A stretch of 25,877 bases of DNA from Neolentinus lepideus HHB14362 ss-1 (taxonomy: Eukaryota; Basidiomycota; Agaricomycetes; Gloeophyllales; Gloeophyllaceae), in NCBI GenBank assembly GCA_001632425.1, contig KV425613.1, positions 177,995-203,871 of the forward strand, in the 5' to 3' direction. Positions 9,243 through 17,713 of the stretch are shown in pieces (positions within the stretch are counted from its first letter, which is position 1; each line of letters begins with the position of its first letter). Below the pieces are notes generated by a model that searched no databases, had not been told where the DNA came from, and was given only the letters and a program-made list of their open reading frames with translations. The translations under genes and the position numbers were made by a program.

Positions 9243-10322
9243 GGTAAGTACGGCTTCGTCTGCTCCGTCTGCCTTGCATGTATGCGGGATTGTGTCGGAG
9301 GTGATTCTTGCCTTGCAGCGACCACAGGTTCGTGCGCGGCAAGACAAGCTAGCGCATGTATAAGTCGTATTCCATACGAAAGCATGCTTATCTATCTGTT
9401 CTCCAAGAAAGCGGCTGCAGGTTGGGTTTCCGCAGTACACGCGCTTGAACGTCCCGAATTCCCGAGACTTCTCGTTGAACAGGGTTTCGAGATTCATCGA
9501 CATGTGAAGCTGGACACTCGACAGTGGAATAGGCCTCCTGCAACATCTAGGAGGATAGAGCGATTCGTCCCGCGTAGACGCTTCGAAAAGTTCGAGCATG
9601 CAACCCTTGTCATAATAGTGCCCGCAAGGCGCCCTGATTTCTATATTCATGATAGGCTCTTGACAAATAACACAGTCGTTGCCAGTGGGTCTAAGCATTA
9701 TGCCATGACATCGAGTAACTAGATCATAAGGCGAAGGAATACATACCTATCACGTGCCTTGGGAGCTCTTGCACTTGATCCAGTTCTGTCTGTTGGCGCG
9801 ACGAACAATGAGGCAAAGTAGGAGCCTATACTAGACCACAAGCCAACAGACTGCGCGGCCCCCTTGGAACTACATTGATCTGTGAGTAAAAAGAACTTCA
9901 CTAATGCACGATTACGTACCTCGCCCTGGAATTGATATTTGCCGTCGTAGTTGCATGCCCAGGGTCACTAATCGCACATGAGCACGACAAAATTAGGCGA
10001 ATATTGGTTCTTACATCTGCATCCCCTGCATCGGAAAAACTTCTTCTACCTCACGCATCCCATGTGCGGTCGTCGGATTCTCAGCCTCTTGTAAGCTTTC
10101 TGCCAAAGCACGATCGTTTTGAAATGTCATCATTGCCCTTGCCTCCTCCGCGAAGAGTCTCTGAGCGAGCTGAGCATCGGACAGCTGGGTGCCTGTGGAC
10201 GAAGCCTCCAGCTCCTCGATATCCAGCATGCTCATGCGAGCATACATGTCTCGTAGTTGAGCCTCTTCGGTGGAGTGCTGGCGGAGGCTCGCCCTTGTGG
10301 AGGGCCCGGCTACAGAGGCCAT
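8309..10322 (-). CDS. RBR (RING-IBR-RING) E3 ubiquitin ligase, five exons, 601 aa
   Basis: Predicted ubiquitin ligase that passes ubiquitin from an E2 through a RING2 cysteine to substrate. Exons are 10015-10322, 9920-9967, 9747-9869, 8421-9690 and 8309-8365; all junctions keep frame (1806 nt). The start is ATG 10320-10322; the upstream open frame has no support. Domain order: an N-terminal UIM-like helix (RALAESLQEA, about residues 70-80), RING1 about 166-210 (CVICQEPI, APCGHYYDKGC), IBR about 246-300, RING2 about 319-356 with catalytic Cys about 332 in GCYHMTC, an Arg/Gln/Ala-rich linker, and a C-terminal cysteine cluster. The last 18 residues (ending CNRCRRNRL) come from a separate exon behind a 55-bp intron; reading through the intron gives a false tail. 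Its 3' half is duplicated at 517-1433. The nearest upstream gene is a diverged RBR paralogue. Substrate unknown. Confidence 0.93.
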
Positions 10323-10758
10323 GATGGAGTAGATGAAAGAACCAAGGTCGGCACGAGGACCAGGAGAAGTCTTTATATCATATATGGACGCCAAAACTGT
10401 TCGGTCTGTTCCGAAGTAACAGCCTTGGGATCTCACTATCCCATCGTGGTCAATCGCTATCGCAGGTAAGCGCGCGCAAGCGTAGCGCTGGATACGAACG
10501 TTCAATTGCTATCCAGAGACGTCCAGCTTTCTTCCATAATATGGAATGAGGGTCTCAGCCTCTCCCGTTTCCGTAACAGGGAAGGAGCAACTAAAGCAAT
10601 GCCAGGAATCTGAGTCTAGGAGCGTAATATAGCAATCTGGGGATGGAAAAGCGGCAATAGGTGTCGTGCTACAAGGAGTACCAGTCCTGTCGAGTAAGAC
10701 GCGTCCGACGCAGCTGCTCTAACACAAAAGCAGACCACGGGCCAGCCACATTCAATCA
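10323..10758. other. Intergenic region between the two RBR ligase genes
   Basis: Tandem same-strand spacer of about 430 bp. It should carry the promoter of the 8309-10322 ligase and the 3' end of the 10759-12410 ligase. An open frame continues upstream of the chosen ATG to 10505 but reads a low-complexity, non-conserved peptide. No clear TATA box or other motif was recognised. A simple pyrimidine-rich stretch lies near 10550. Confidence 0.5.
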
Positions 10759-12410
10759 TCATAACGTCAGACGAGTGCACCATTGACACACCAAAGTCCC
10801 ACACGCCGGACATTGCTGGCAAAACAGATCTCAGTGCGTCTACAAAAGCCACGCCAATGGTACTTACGAAAAAACTACCCAGAGGGCTTTGAGCGCAATA
10901 CCGGCAGTGACCCCTAGCACTCTGAACGTAGTGCCAGCGATGATTTTGACACTCACGCACCCTCGCAAGCGGCGCATAGGTCTGCCTGATGGATCCGGTC
11001 GTCAAAGCGCCGAGTAGTTCGTACGAAGGGTAGGATCCTTGAGCAGGCGAGGTCGGGACAGATGGCCTCGATTCTAGTGGGGCTAACTGTAAAGGCATCG
11101 CGTAGAGAGGAACCAATGTCATATGCGTATAGTGGGGTCGAGACTGATCCTGCATAGCAGTTGTGGAACTAGAAGAGGGGTACTGAGAAGCTTGAGACAG
11201 GGTCTCAGCATGGCGAGCTTTCTTGGGGAACCTCTCGTCCTCATTGGGCCGACCAGCGCTCGACGGAAAAGTTTGACTGGATGTAGTATCTCCCAACCGA
11301 GTCTCCGCAAAAGGCTGCTCACCTGTATCGTCATCAAGGCGACATCGCTTTCCCTGCACACTGTCCACACGCAAAGAAACTGGGTGAGTGACTCGCATAG
11401 CAGCGGGCATCACACTAGTCGGGATGAGAGGCCGCGAAGCAACTGGCGCCACAGCGGGGGGCGCAACTGGAGAAAGAATAGGCACCATCGCGGGGGACGC
11501 AGCGCGCGTAACGTGTTGTCTGCGTCTACGAACAACCCGGTCTTGCGCCCTCTGTGCAGTCCTGCCCTGCAAGCACTTACAATTCTTCCACTTCTCCTTA
11601 CATTTATAACAGAACTGCGTCTTGCATCGGCAAGTCATATGATCGCATCCCTGCGTTCTCTCTACAGGGGCGCCACACCCCGGGCAGCGCGCCCAGCCCT
11701 GGCGGCTAACGAGCGCTAACATAATCTCGTCCGCTTCGTCTTGAAGCGCCTTGCACGCATGTTTCCTGTCATCCCTATGATACACGAGCGCCTTGCAAGT
11801 GATGCACGTCTTGCACCCACAACGCGGCTCAGGGCAAGTCATAACACACGTTGCCCCGACTTGCGCGCCTAAGAACGAGCTACACGACGGGTTGGCGCAG
11901 TACACGCGCTTAGAGATGGGTGTCTGGAATTCGGTGGATTTACCCGCGAAGAGAATGGCGAAGGCGTCAGTCATGTACGGTCGGACCAGCCCAAGAGGGA
12001 TGGCTTTCTGGCAGCAGCGGGGAGGGAAGAGCGACTCATCCCGAGTGGATGCTTCGAAGAAGGAGAGCACACATAATTTGTCGTAGTAATGGCCGCATGG
12101 TGCGCGAATCTCGGTGTCGGTGATGTAGTCTTGGCAGGCAACGCAGTTGTTAACTCTGTATGCTAGTAAGAACAGGATAATACCACAGCTGGATGAGTGC
12201 TTACGGCGCCCTGTCACTAAGCACAGGAGGTGCGTGCAGCGTACCCTCGACATTGGCGAGTAGGCTATTGTTTTCCACCTCTTCGGGAAACATTAGCTCG
12301 ATGTCGGGCCACATCGTGTGGCGGGAGTAAGACATAGGTACCACAGCCCTAAGACTGCCTTGACCGCTGGACATCGGAAACCGAGAAGGCTTTGTATCCG
12401 AGTACTCCAT
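10759..12410 (-). CDS. RBR (RING-IBR-RING) E3 ubiquitin ligase, diverged paralogue
   Basis: Three exons splice in phase: 12205-12410, 10868-12155 and 10759-10815 (introns of 49 and 52 bp). From the ATG at 12408-12410 this gives about 516 aa. RING1 starts at about residue 73 (CVACQDYI, APCGHYYDKLC), then IBR (CANPSC to KHAC), then RING2 (ARCPGCG, catalytic Cys about 239 in QGCDHMTC, FCYKCKEKW, NCKC). A disordered Ser/Pro-rich linker follows, then the C-terminal cluster ECQNHRW, HCRYC and, from the last exon, QCPACGTLVCQWC. The reading frame stays open upstream of the chosen ATG to about 12560, so further 5' exons, perhaps with a UIM-like helix as in the neighbour, may exist. The second and last exons parallel those of the neighbouring ligase, showing common descent, but sequence divergence is much greater than between the two duplication copies. 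Confidence 0.9.
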
Positions 12411-13356
12411 GTGTTCCGATGACGGTCGAGGGCCAAGTCGAAGACTGTGGGACTGGGGAGGTCCCTTGAAAGGAGTGAGGCGAGAGCCCACCTGACACAA
12501 CAGGGTCCGCTTCCTAAAGCGAGATGCTCTACACCCAAAATAGACGCACGCCAGGCTGATGGTCCAGGCAACGCATGGACCAGGTGCAATTAAGGTCTTG
12601 AAGTTGAAACAGACCTGGACACACAGAGTACTTGACGGGCTCTACGTTGTATAGAACCGAGCCAAAGGGTCCAAATTGGCGGCAATCGTCGACACAGCAG
12701 TAACAATCTTTAGGACGTCCAGGCGTCTTCGAAGTACGCACCGTGAGCACTTGAGCATCGTGGCATTGTCTCCTGCGACTATGACTTGGCGTGTGGAGTC
12801 TGCACGGCCGCTACGGTGATAGCCAAAGGTTCTGCACTACATCATTGGTGCCATCTTTCCAAAATGAAAGACGAATAACGAAGGTACGTGCTTGGAAAGT
12901 TCAGGTAGCCCCCGAGACGTTGAGATCTGCGACCAAAATGGAGGAGCGAACCACCAGGGAGTACTAGTGAAGCATAACAGCGCCAACTGTAGGAGAAAGT
13001 TAGCAACCGATGAGAATCACTAGTAGTCCTTACAGTATGCAATGCCCCTGCTCTAGCAGGGGTTTCTCCTCCCCCAAAATGTATTTTCCCACCCTACCGG
13101 CATTTGCCGTCTAGGGTCTTCAATGCCACAGTCGCCACAGTTATGATTACCCCATATACTCGGAGTCCATCTTCCACTAAACAAACGGGTCATGCTATGC
13201 TGGTCATAAGGCTGCCTGAGCACTTGAGCGGCCTGTCGACACCGTCGCGCGGGTACAGTCGCAGCCCAGCGCCAGGTCCATGACCAGCGAAATGTGAGGA
13301 GATACGTACCGGGAGACACCCTAATATTCACCATCGCGATTCACCTGGCCCACAGA
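12411..13356. other. Region upstream of the RBR paralogue; possible unresolved exons
   Basis: No gene I can support. On the minus strand there is an intron-like segment at about 12986-13033 with GTAAGG donor, GCTAAC branch-like site and CCTACAG acceptor, and a frame at 12529-12750 with a Cys-rich start (CYCCVDDC). These may be 5' exons of the RBR gene or a decayed neighbour. Without homology they cannot be assigned. Confidence 0.35.
13045..13062. repeat. Short perfect hairpin (8-bp stem, 2-nt loop)
   Basis: CCCCTGCT and AGCAGGGG are perfect reverse complements separated by CT. The element lies next to an intron-like segment in a region with no clear gene. It could form a small hairpin or be chance. 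Confidence 0.6.
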
Positions 13357-13387
13357 GTGACAAGAAGCACGCCAACAAGAAGTATAG

Positions 13388-13716
13388 AAGGGGGGAAAGT
13401 GCGGGAAGAAGGGAGACAGGACGCCTCCCCTGTCTGTTAATGAACCGGAGGAGTATGTTGGACTGCCCCTGCAGGTAAATGGGGTGTCTGCTTCTGAGAC
13501 TTCAGTCCCGCCGACTCCTGGAGTGAATATTTCCTGGGACCCGGCTGTAAAGAAGATTCGCAACCGGAACATGAAGGTGGGTGGAGTTTTAGTCCGCAAC
13601 GTAGTTCATATTAATAGTTTGTAAATTGTCAGCTTAAAGACATCGATGAACTGAAGGAGAAAGAAGGCCGTAGTGAGTGGCTAGAGGCAACCCAGTTGAG
13701 GAAGATAGAGAATGAG
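13388..13716 (+). pseudogene. C-terminal fragment of translation initiation factor eIF2A
   Basis: Exon 13388-13576 encodes a Lys/Gly-rich stretch, then VPPTPGVNISWDPAVKKIRN; a 56-bp intron with GTGGGT donor and TTGTCAG acceptor (13577-13632) joins in phase to LKDIDELKEKEG, LEATQLRKIENE. This matches the conserved C-terminal helix of eIF2A (pattern KK.RN..KKLK.I..LK...G..LE..Q..KI). eIF2A is a WD-repeat factor that can bring initiator tRNA to ribosomes. The upstream WD propeller is missing, a TAG (13385-13387) interrupts the basic linker, and conserved positions such as the second Lys pair are changed. The retained intron argues for DNA-level duplication, not retroposition. Beyond 13716 the frame stays open but has no recognisable eIF2A sequence. 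Confidence 0.72.
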
Positions 13717-14085
13717 GTGTTATTGTCAATTCCGGTCGTCCTCCCCTTTCCCCGTGTCCAACACGTCCCTCCGCATTGCGTGTTTCTCCGCAGGTGCGTT
13801 CGGTCTGGCAGTCTCCATTGCTCTGCTCGCCGACGTCGCTTCCTGGGCGAACATATAGGAGCGACTGTGGATAAGCAACGGAGCCAGGTCAGGAGTCAGA
13901 AACGAACAGGGCTTGAAGCTTGAGTGCCGGATGCTGTCTTTTCTTGTGCACTGATGTGGCCGTAGACCGGCTACTAGTACTCAAGAGGCAGTTCAGTGAG
14001 AACCCTCATCAGGTGTGCTAGTATTTTAGTGTTTCATCTGTTGCTGCTAACTTGCATGATAAACTAGAAATAGAATAGCTATCTG
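13717..14085. other. Unassigned region after the eIF2A relic
   Basis: No supportable gene. The frame continuing from the eIF2A relic runs to about 13923 without homology. A stretch near 13930-14012 reads plausibly as coding up to a GTGTGC donor-like site (about 14013), but I cannot name it. It may be debris of the same duplication that left the eIF2A piece. Confidence 0.35.
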
Positions 14086-14367
14086 GCCCATTACACGAAA
14101 TACCTACCCAACGTGGATGACCGCACCGGGTACTTCCAACCGCTGCACTCGGTGTGGTCAAAATGGTTCCATACTGCCGGTGAGGATCCTTTGCTCCCTC
14201 CTTCTGTCTCTGACTACATCTCCTTCACTGACTCAACTTCTAAGTGCACTACTCCCTTCCCCCCTGTCATGGACCCCAAAGTCCAGGATGGTGCACTCGA
14301 GTTCGAGCGTAAACCTGCGTTACTAAATCATGGGAATAAACAGACCGCGCTTCAGTTTTATAAGTGA
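14086..14367 (+). pseudogene. Unidentified coding-like relic
   Basis: An open frame in phase with 14113 reads YLAHYTKYLPNVDDRTGYF and then SVWSKWFHTAGEDPLLPP, ending at TAA-free TGA 14365-14367 after LLNHGNKQTALQFYK. The composition looks like real protein, but there is no ATG; a stop lies just upstream and the first usable codon is GTG. It may be the last exon of a gene or a fragment of one. I do not recognise the family. The label pseudogene is provisional. Confidence 0.3.
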
Positions 14368-15425
14368 CTCGCTCTGATGCAGAAGCTTATACACAGCGGT
14401 AGTGATATTCATTATATTAGAGTACCTGCAGCCTTGTCGCAACTAAATATGAGTTGATTCCAGCTGCACAATGACATATACGACCGAGCAGGGGCGAAGT
14501 TACCGACGACAGTCGGCGCTTCTCCAGTATCGGTGATCCCAGATAAAACGATCCGAACCTCACCCGGGCGGGACGCGAATTATTTATTGACACATGTTTG
14601 TGGCCATCTACGCCTCCCACTGTGATAGAAGGCCTCGCGAATCTCAAGATCGGGCATACTACGACAAGCGCACTAAATACAAGTCGCGAATAAATACATG
14701 TTAGCAGGCAACGTGTGCTTCTAGAGAGGTCGTGTAACAGAGGTCAACAATCCACGCATATAGCTAGCATTTCCTTCAGCTGAACTGCAATATTAATATC
14801 GAAGTATGCGATATCAAACCCGACATCGTTCTCTGTCCTCGATTTAAGGTTGCCTGCGACAAACTGAGGACTTGAGTCACTCGACTCCTCGCCTGTAATC
14901 CCCTGCAGAGCAATGATCAGATACTTCTTCGGTCTCACTCAAAGCATACTATAAAGAAAGGTGGAGATCTGATTGACATCATCAGTCCTCTTGACACAAC
15001 GGTTTTTCGATACTCAGCATTATAACGACACTCATTTCCTGAAAGTTGAGTCATAAAAGGCTTATCTCAAATCAAGTAACGGTAACGTACCTGGTTCCAG
15101 TCGAGTTGCCATGTAAACGTGTCCAGTGTCACTGACTGCTAGCATACTCGGTCAAAGCAAGATACAGACCTATATGGCTAGTAGGACCGACACAGCTCTG
15201 TGATACGCTGTCACTACCCCTAGCACTGAAGACGATATAGCCTGCGGATAGCCAAAGAATTGAGTAATGCAGTGCATGGAGTGGCATCGTGTTATAGAGA
15301 TGATCATCATCTAGTGTTGCCGCAGAGTCAGAGCCAGAGTGCCTCAGCGTGACACTGGCAAATTGCAATGTGGCTGAGGCAATACGAGAACAACGGTGGT
15401 CTGAGCCCTTCATAGGGGACGAATC
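14368..15425. other. Region without a clear gene
   Basis: Two minus-strand pieces look partly coding: about 14746-14938 (PKKYLIIALQGITGEESSD) and about 14940-15150, where MATRLEP precedes a GTACGT donor and a TTTCAG acceptor in phase. They might be 3' exons of the candidate gene at 15426-15944, but the connection is not secure. The left arm of a perfect inverted repeat lies at 15309-15329. Confidence 0.3.
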
Positions 15426-15667
15426 TCAGACCTTCGGAAAATTTGAAATGCGATGACCCGAGTGAGTTGAACTGCAGTACGTTGCAGTCGCGCTGGTTGG
15501 GGCCGCAAGACCGTTGCCACAGCTGCTGACGTGGTGGTCATTACAAAAGCAGTATGTGAGAGTATCCCGCAGTCCAACCAATGAGATTGCTTCCCCTCGC
15601 AGAAGGCAGCTCAAGGCGTGACACTCTGGATACCCAGAGTCAGCAGGACTCTGCGGCAACACTAGAT
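15309..15667. repeat. Perfect 21-bp inverted repeat with 317-bp spacer
   Basis: The left arm 15309-15329 and right arm 15647-15667 are exact reverse complements of 21 bp (ATCTAGTGTTGCCGCAGAGTC), with partial matching just beyond both ends. The right arm falls inside the second exon of the candidate gene at 15426-15944. The spacer contains no transposase. It may be the trace of an inverted local duplication or the ends of a short non-autonomous element. Confidence 0.85.
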
Positions 15668-15944
15668 CATCCAGCGCAGATTTTATAATGATATGCGGCT
15701 GCCTGACCGTCGTGAATGTATTTAGCAAGAAGATCACCACCCGTCCAAACAGGCTGCGAGAATACCAATGAATGGCGCGTGCGCGTTCCCGATCCACGAA
15801 ATAGTGGGATATTGTGAGAAGGGCTTCTTACCTGTGGACCGTGGAGATCTTCTCAGAATATTCAGAGCACGTAGCTTCCGGAAGAGCTAGCTGGGCGACC
15901 ATCATTACAGCATCACCTTGAACCTCAAAGCTCTGAGATGCCAT
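15426..15944 (-). CDS. Candidate small gene, two exons, function unknown
   Basis: Exon 15832-15944 starts with ATG at 15942-15944 (MASQSFEVQGDAVMMVAQLA) and ends at a good GTAAGA donor. A 78-bp intron leads to acceptor CTCGCAG and exon 15426-15753, which continues in phase with a hydrophobic segment, FGRVVIFLLNTFTTV, and then a Cys-containing stretch. The translation has no family I recognise. The second exon carries one arm of an inverted repeat, so its 3' part could be non-coding. The splice sites are the best support; expression evidence would be needed to be sure. Confidence 0.35.
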
Positions 15945-16640
15945 CAATTTGGGAAAGCATACTAAACGTAGTGACCTACGATATTAGCCGGGAAGACTTG
16001 GTATGCGGAAGTATGTACTTAACCGGGCAAGGTATCAGTGTCTATGACTCCTTTTCTGCGGTGCAAGTTAGGGCTCGCATGGAGAATATTTTCATGTGAT
16101 AGCAACGCCTTACAGGTCGGGTACAAGTGTAGCCTACCGCAGCGATGGGACACTCTTGAGCGTAGACTCGTTCTTCCACTGTAAGATCATCGGGGTAACT
16201 TGAGTGTTGGTCTGTCTCAGCAGTGTTCAAGTCAAGGTCCACCAAGGCGCCCTTTCGAGCTGGGTCGCATCAAATGAGAAAATCGATGACGCCTAATGTT
16301 GTCTTTTATTAGATGGACCGCAGCAAGCAGAGAAGCTAAAAGTAGTACTCTCAACACAGCGCTGACCAGCGTTTCTTCCAGGCTTCTTCGGTAACTTATC
16401 TCTGGTCAACGAAGACCTGTCCTGGTCATGTACTGGTCGCTGCCTGTGGCCCATAATTAATGATTGACAAGCTGCAGCTTGGGAATCTCGCTTGCTCGGT
16501 TCGGCTCCTCCCGTTCGGTTCGCATCTGAAGCACGCGTACCATGGGCTTCCTCGCAATGTCCCGTCGCTATTAACAGCCGTGCACAAAACCCCCTTGTTG
16601 CGCCGTGGTTCCCCGTCTTCTGTCGCCTCCCTCGCACAAA
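15945..16640. other. Intergenic region, promoter side of the Kre9-like gene
   Basis: No gene supported. Minus-strand frames at 16042-16245 and 16293-16637 lack any recognisable motif. The last 80 bp before the ATG at 16641 are pyrimidine-rich, and the start context is CACAAAATGG, typical of a well-expressed fungal gene. This is the likely promoter and 5' leader. Confidence 0.5.
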
Positions 16641-17417
16641 ATGGTCTTCACCCGTTATACCCTCATCGCTGCCGTCGCCGCCCTTGCTGGCGTAGCCAAC
16701 GCTGATCTAACCATTCTGGCACCGGGTGGGCCAAACTTGTGGTGGGGTGAGTACGCTGCCGATGCCTTGTTTCAGTTGCCCTGACCGCTTCTTATCATTG
16801 CATTCTGTCAATTGCCTACCAAACCCCTGCTGTCGAATTCCATAGTTGCCGATTCGACGAATACTCTGCTTTGGACGTGTCAGGACTCTTCATACCAAAA
16901 TTTCACTGTCCTGTAGGGAAACACGTCTCTCCTTGTCTATCTACTACTCACGCGATCCGGAGCTAGCATTGCCAACTCTAACCCAACCGTATTGGAAGCC
17001 CCGGCTGCCATAATCGCCGTCGAGAACAATTACGACTGCTCAAAGACCATCACAGACTCTCAGTCCAACCTTCCTCCGTCCACCGGCTACGTCGTGCAGC
17101 TTGCCAACCCGTTGAACGACACTGATGTGAGTCTGCTCTTTACTCTACTCCACTCCATCTCGCTCTTCTAAACCCGCGTTATGCAGGTTTATGCCCAATC
17201 CCAGGAATTTGAGATCAAGTCTGCCGGATCCGCATACCCCGCATCAAGCGCGACGCCCACCTCGACGGCAACCGCCACCAGTGGTGCGTCCGGCTCCGCC
17301 TCGGGCTCGGGCTCCACGGCCTCCCCGACTTCGTCCAGCGCGGCTGGCATCGGCAAGGGGGCGTCTGTCGTCCTCGGTGGCCTCGCCGTTCTTGCCGCTT
17401 CCTTTGGCTTGATGTAA
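16641..17417 (+). CDS. Small Kre9/Knh1-like GPI-anchored secreted protein
   Basis: Four exons splice in phase: 16641-16746, 16846-16912, 16967-17126 and 17187-17417 (introns 99, 54 and 60 bp), giving 187 aa. The first about 21 residues (MVFTRYTLIAAVAALAGVAN) are a signal peptide. The body (LTILAPGGPNLWW, NTLLWTCQDS, then AIIAVENNYDCSKTI, TGYVVQLANPLNDTDVYAQS) matches the Kre9/Knh1 N-terminal domain family, a beta-sandwich of small fungal wall proteins related to yeast beta-1,6-glucan synthesis proteins. The C-terminal third is Ser/Thr/Ala-rich, expected to be O-mannosylated, and ends in a hydrophobic tail (VVLGGLAVLAASFGLM) typical of GPI attachment. Likely location is the plasma membrane or cell wall. 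The second intron matters: without it the frame hits a TAG at 16914-16916. It converges with the DUF6533 gene downstream. Intact by all signs. Confidence 0.92.
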
Positions 17418-17713
17418 GATACCTAGCGCGCAGTACTTTCTCGCACGGTTGGGCGGGGACTCTGAGGACTTTGGAGGAGTCTCTGGTCTGCTATCATGCC
17501 TCCCTTGATCTGTAGTCTCGTGCATTTCTTGATCTACCCACTCATCGCTCTGCATGATCATCTTGGACCGTCGGTTCACACTGTCACGAACTATGAATGC
17601 TTTGTTCCTTAATCTGGGTCTGTAGTGTATTGCACACTCGTTTGTATATACGCTCGTTATGTTGGTGCTATCTAGTTCGTCAAGATTGCTTTTTACCCGC
17701 TGCTCATATGTGC
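17418..17713. other. Convergent intergenic region
   Basis: The 296 bp between the stop of the Kre9-like gene (plus) and the stop of the DUF6533 gene (minus) should contain both 3' ends. A direct repeat TGCTCATATG TGCTCATATG (17701-17720) overlaps the minus-strand stop. Nothing else recognised. Confidence 0.6.

Noticed and set aside
8871..9722. Long plus-strand open frame (283 codons)
   Set aside because: It lies antisense to the RING1-IBR-RING2 exon of the intact RBR gene, and its length follows from that exon's codon bias; no domain or splice logic of its own.
10323..10505. N-terminal extension of the RBR ligase
   Set aside because: Open frame only; the ATG at 10322 starts the conserved-looking part, and the extension has no motif.
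11123..11719. Plus-strand open frame over the second RBR gene
   Set aside because: Antisense shadow of the linker and RING2 coding sequence; no recognisable protein features.
13930..14012. CTDVA string recalling a DEAD-box helicase motif
   Set aside because: Five residues only; the following ARGLD-type sequence is missing.
15090..15150. Short resemblance to the MADS-box (SDTGHVYMATRLEP)
   Set aside because: Only about 15 residues match, the basic DNA-binding part is absent, and the frame upstream has a stop.
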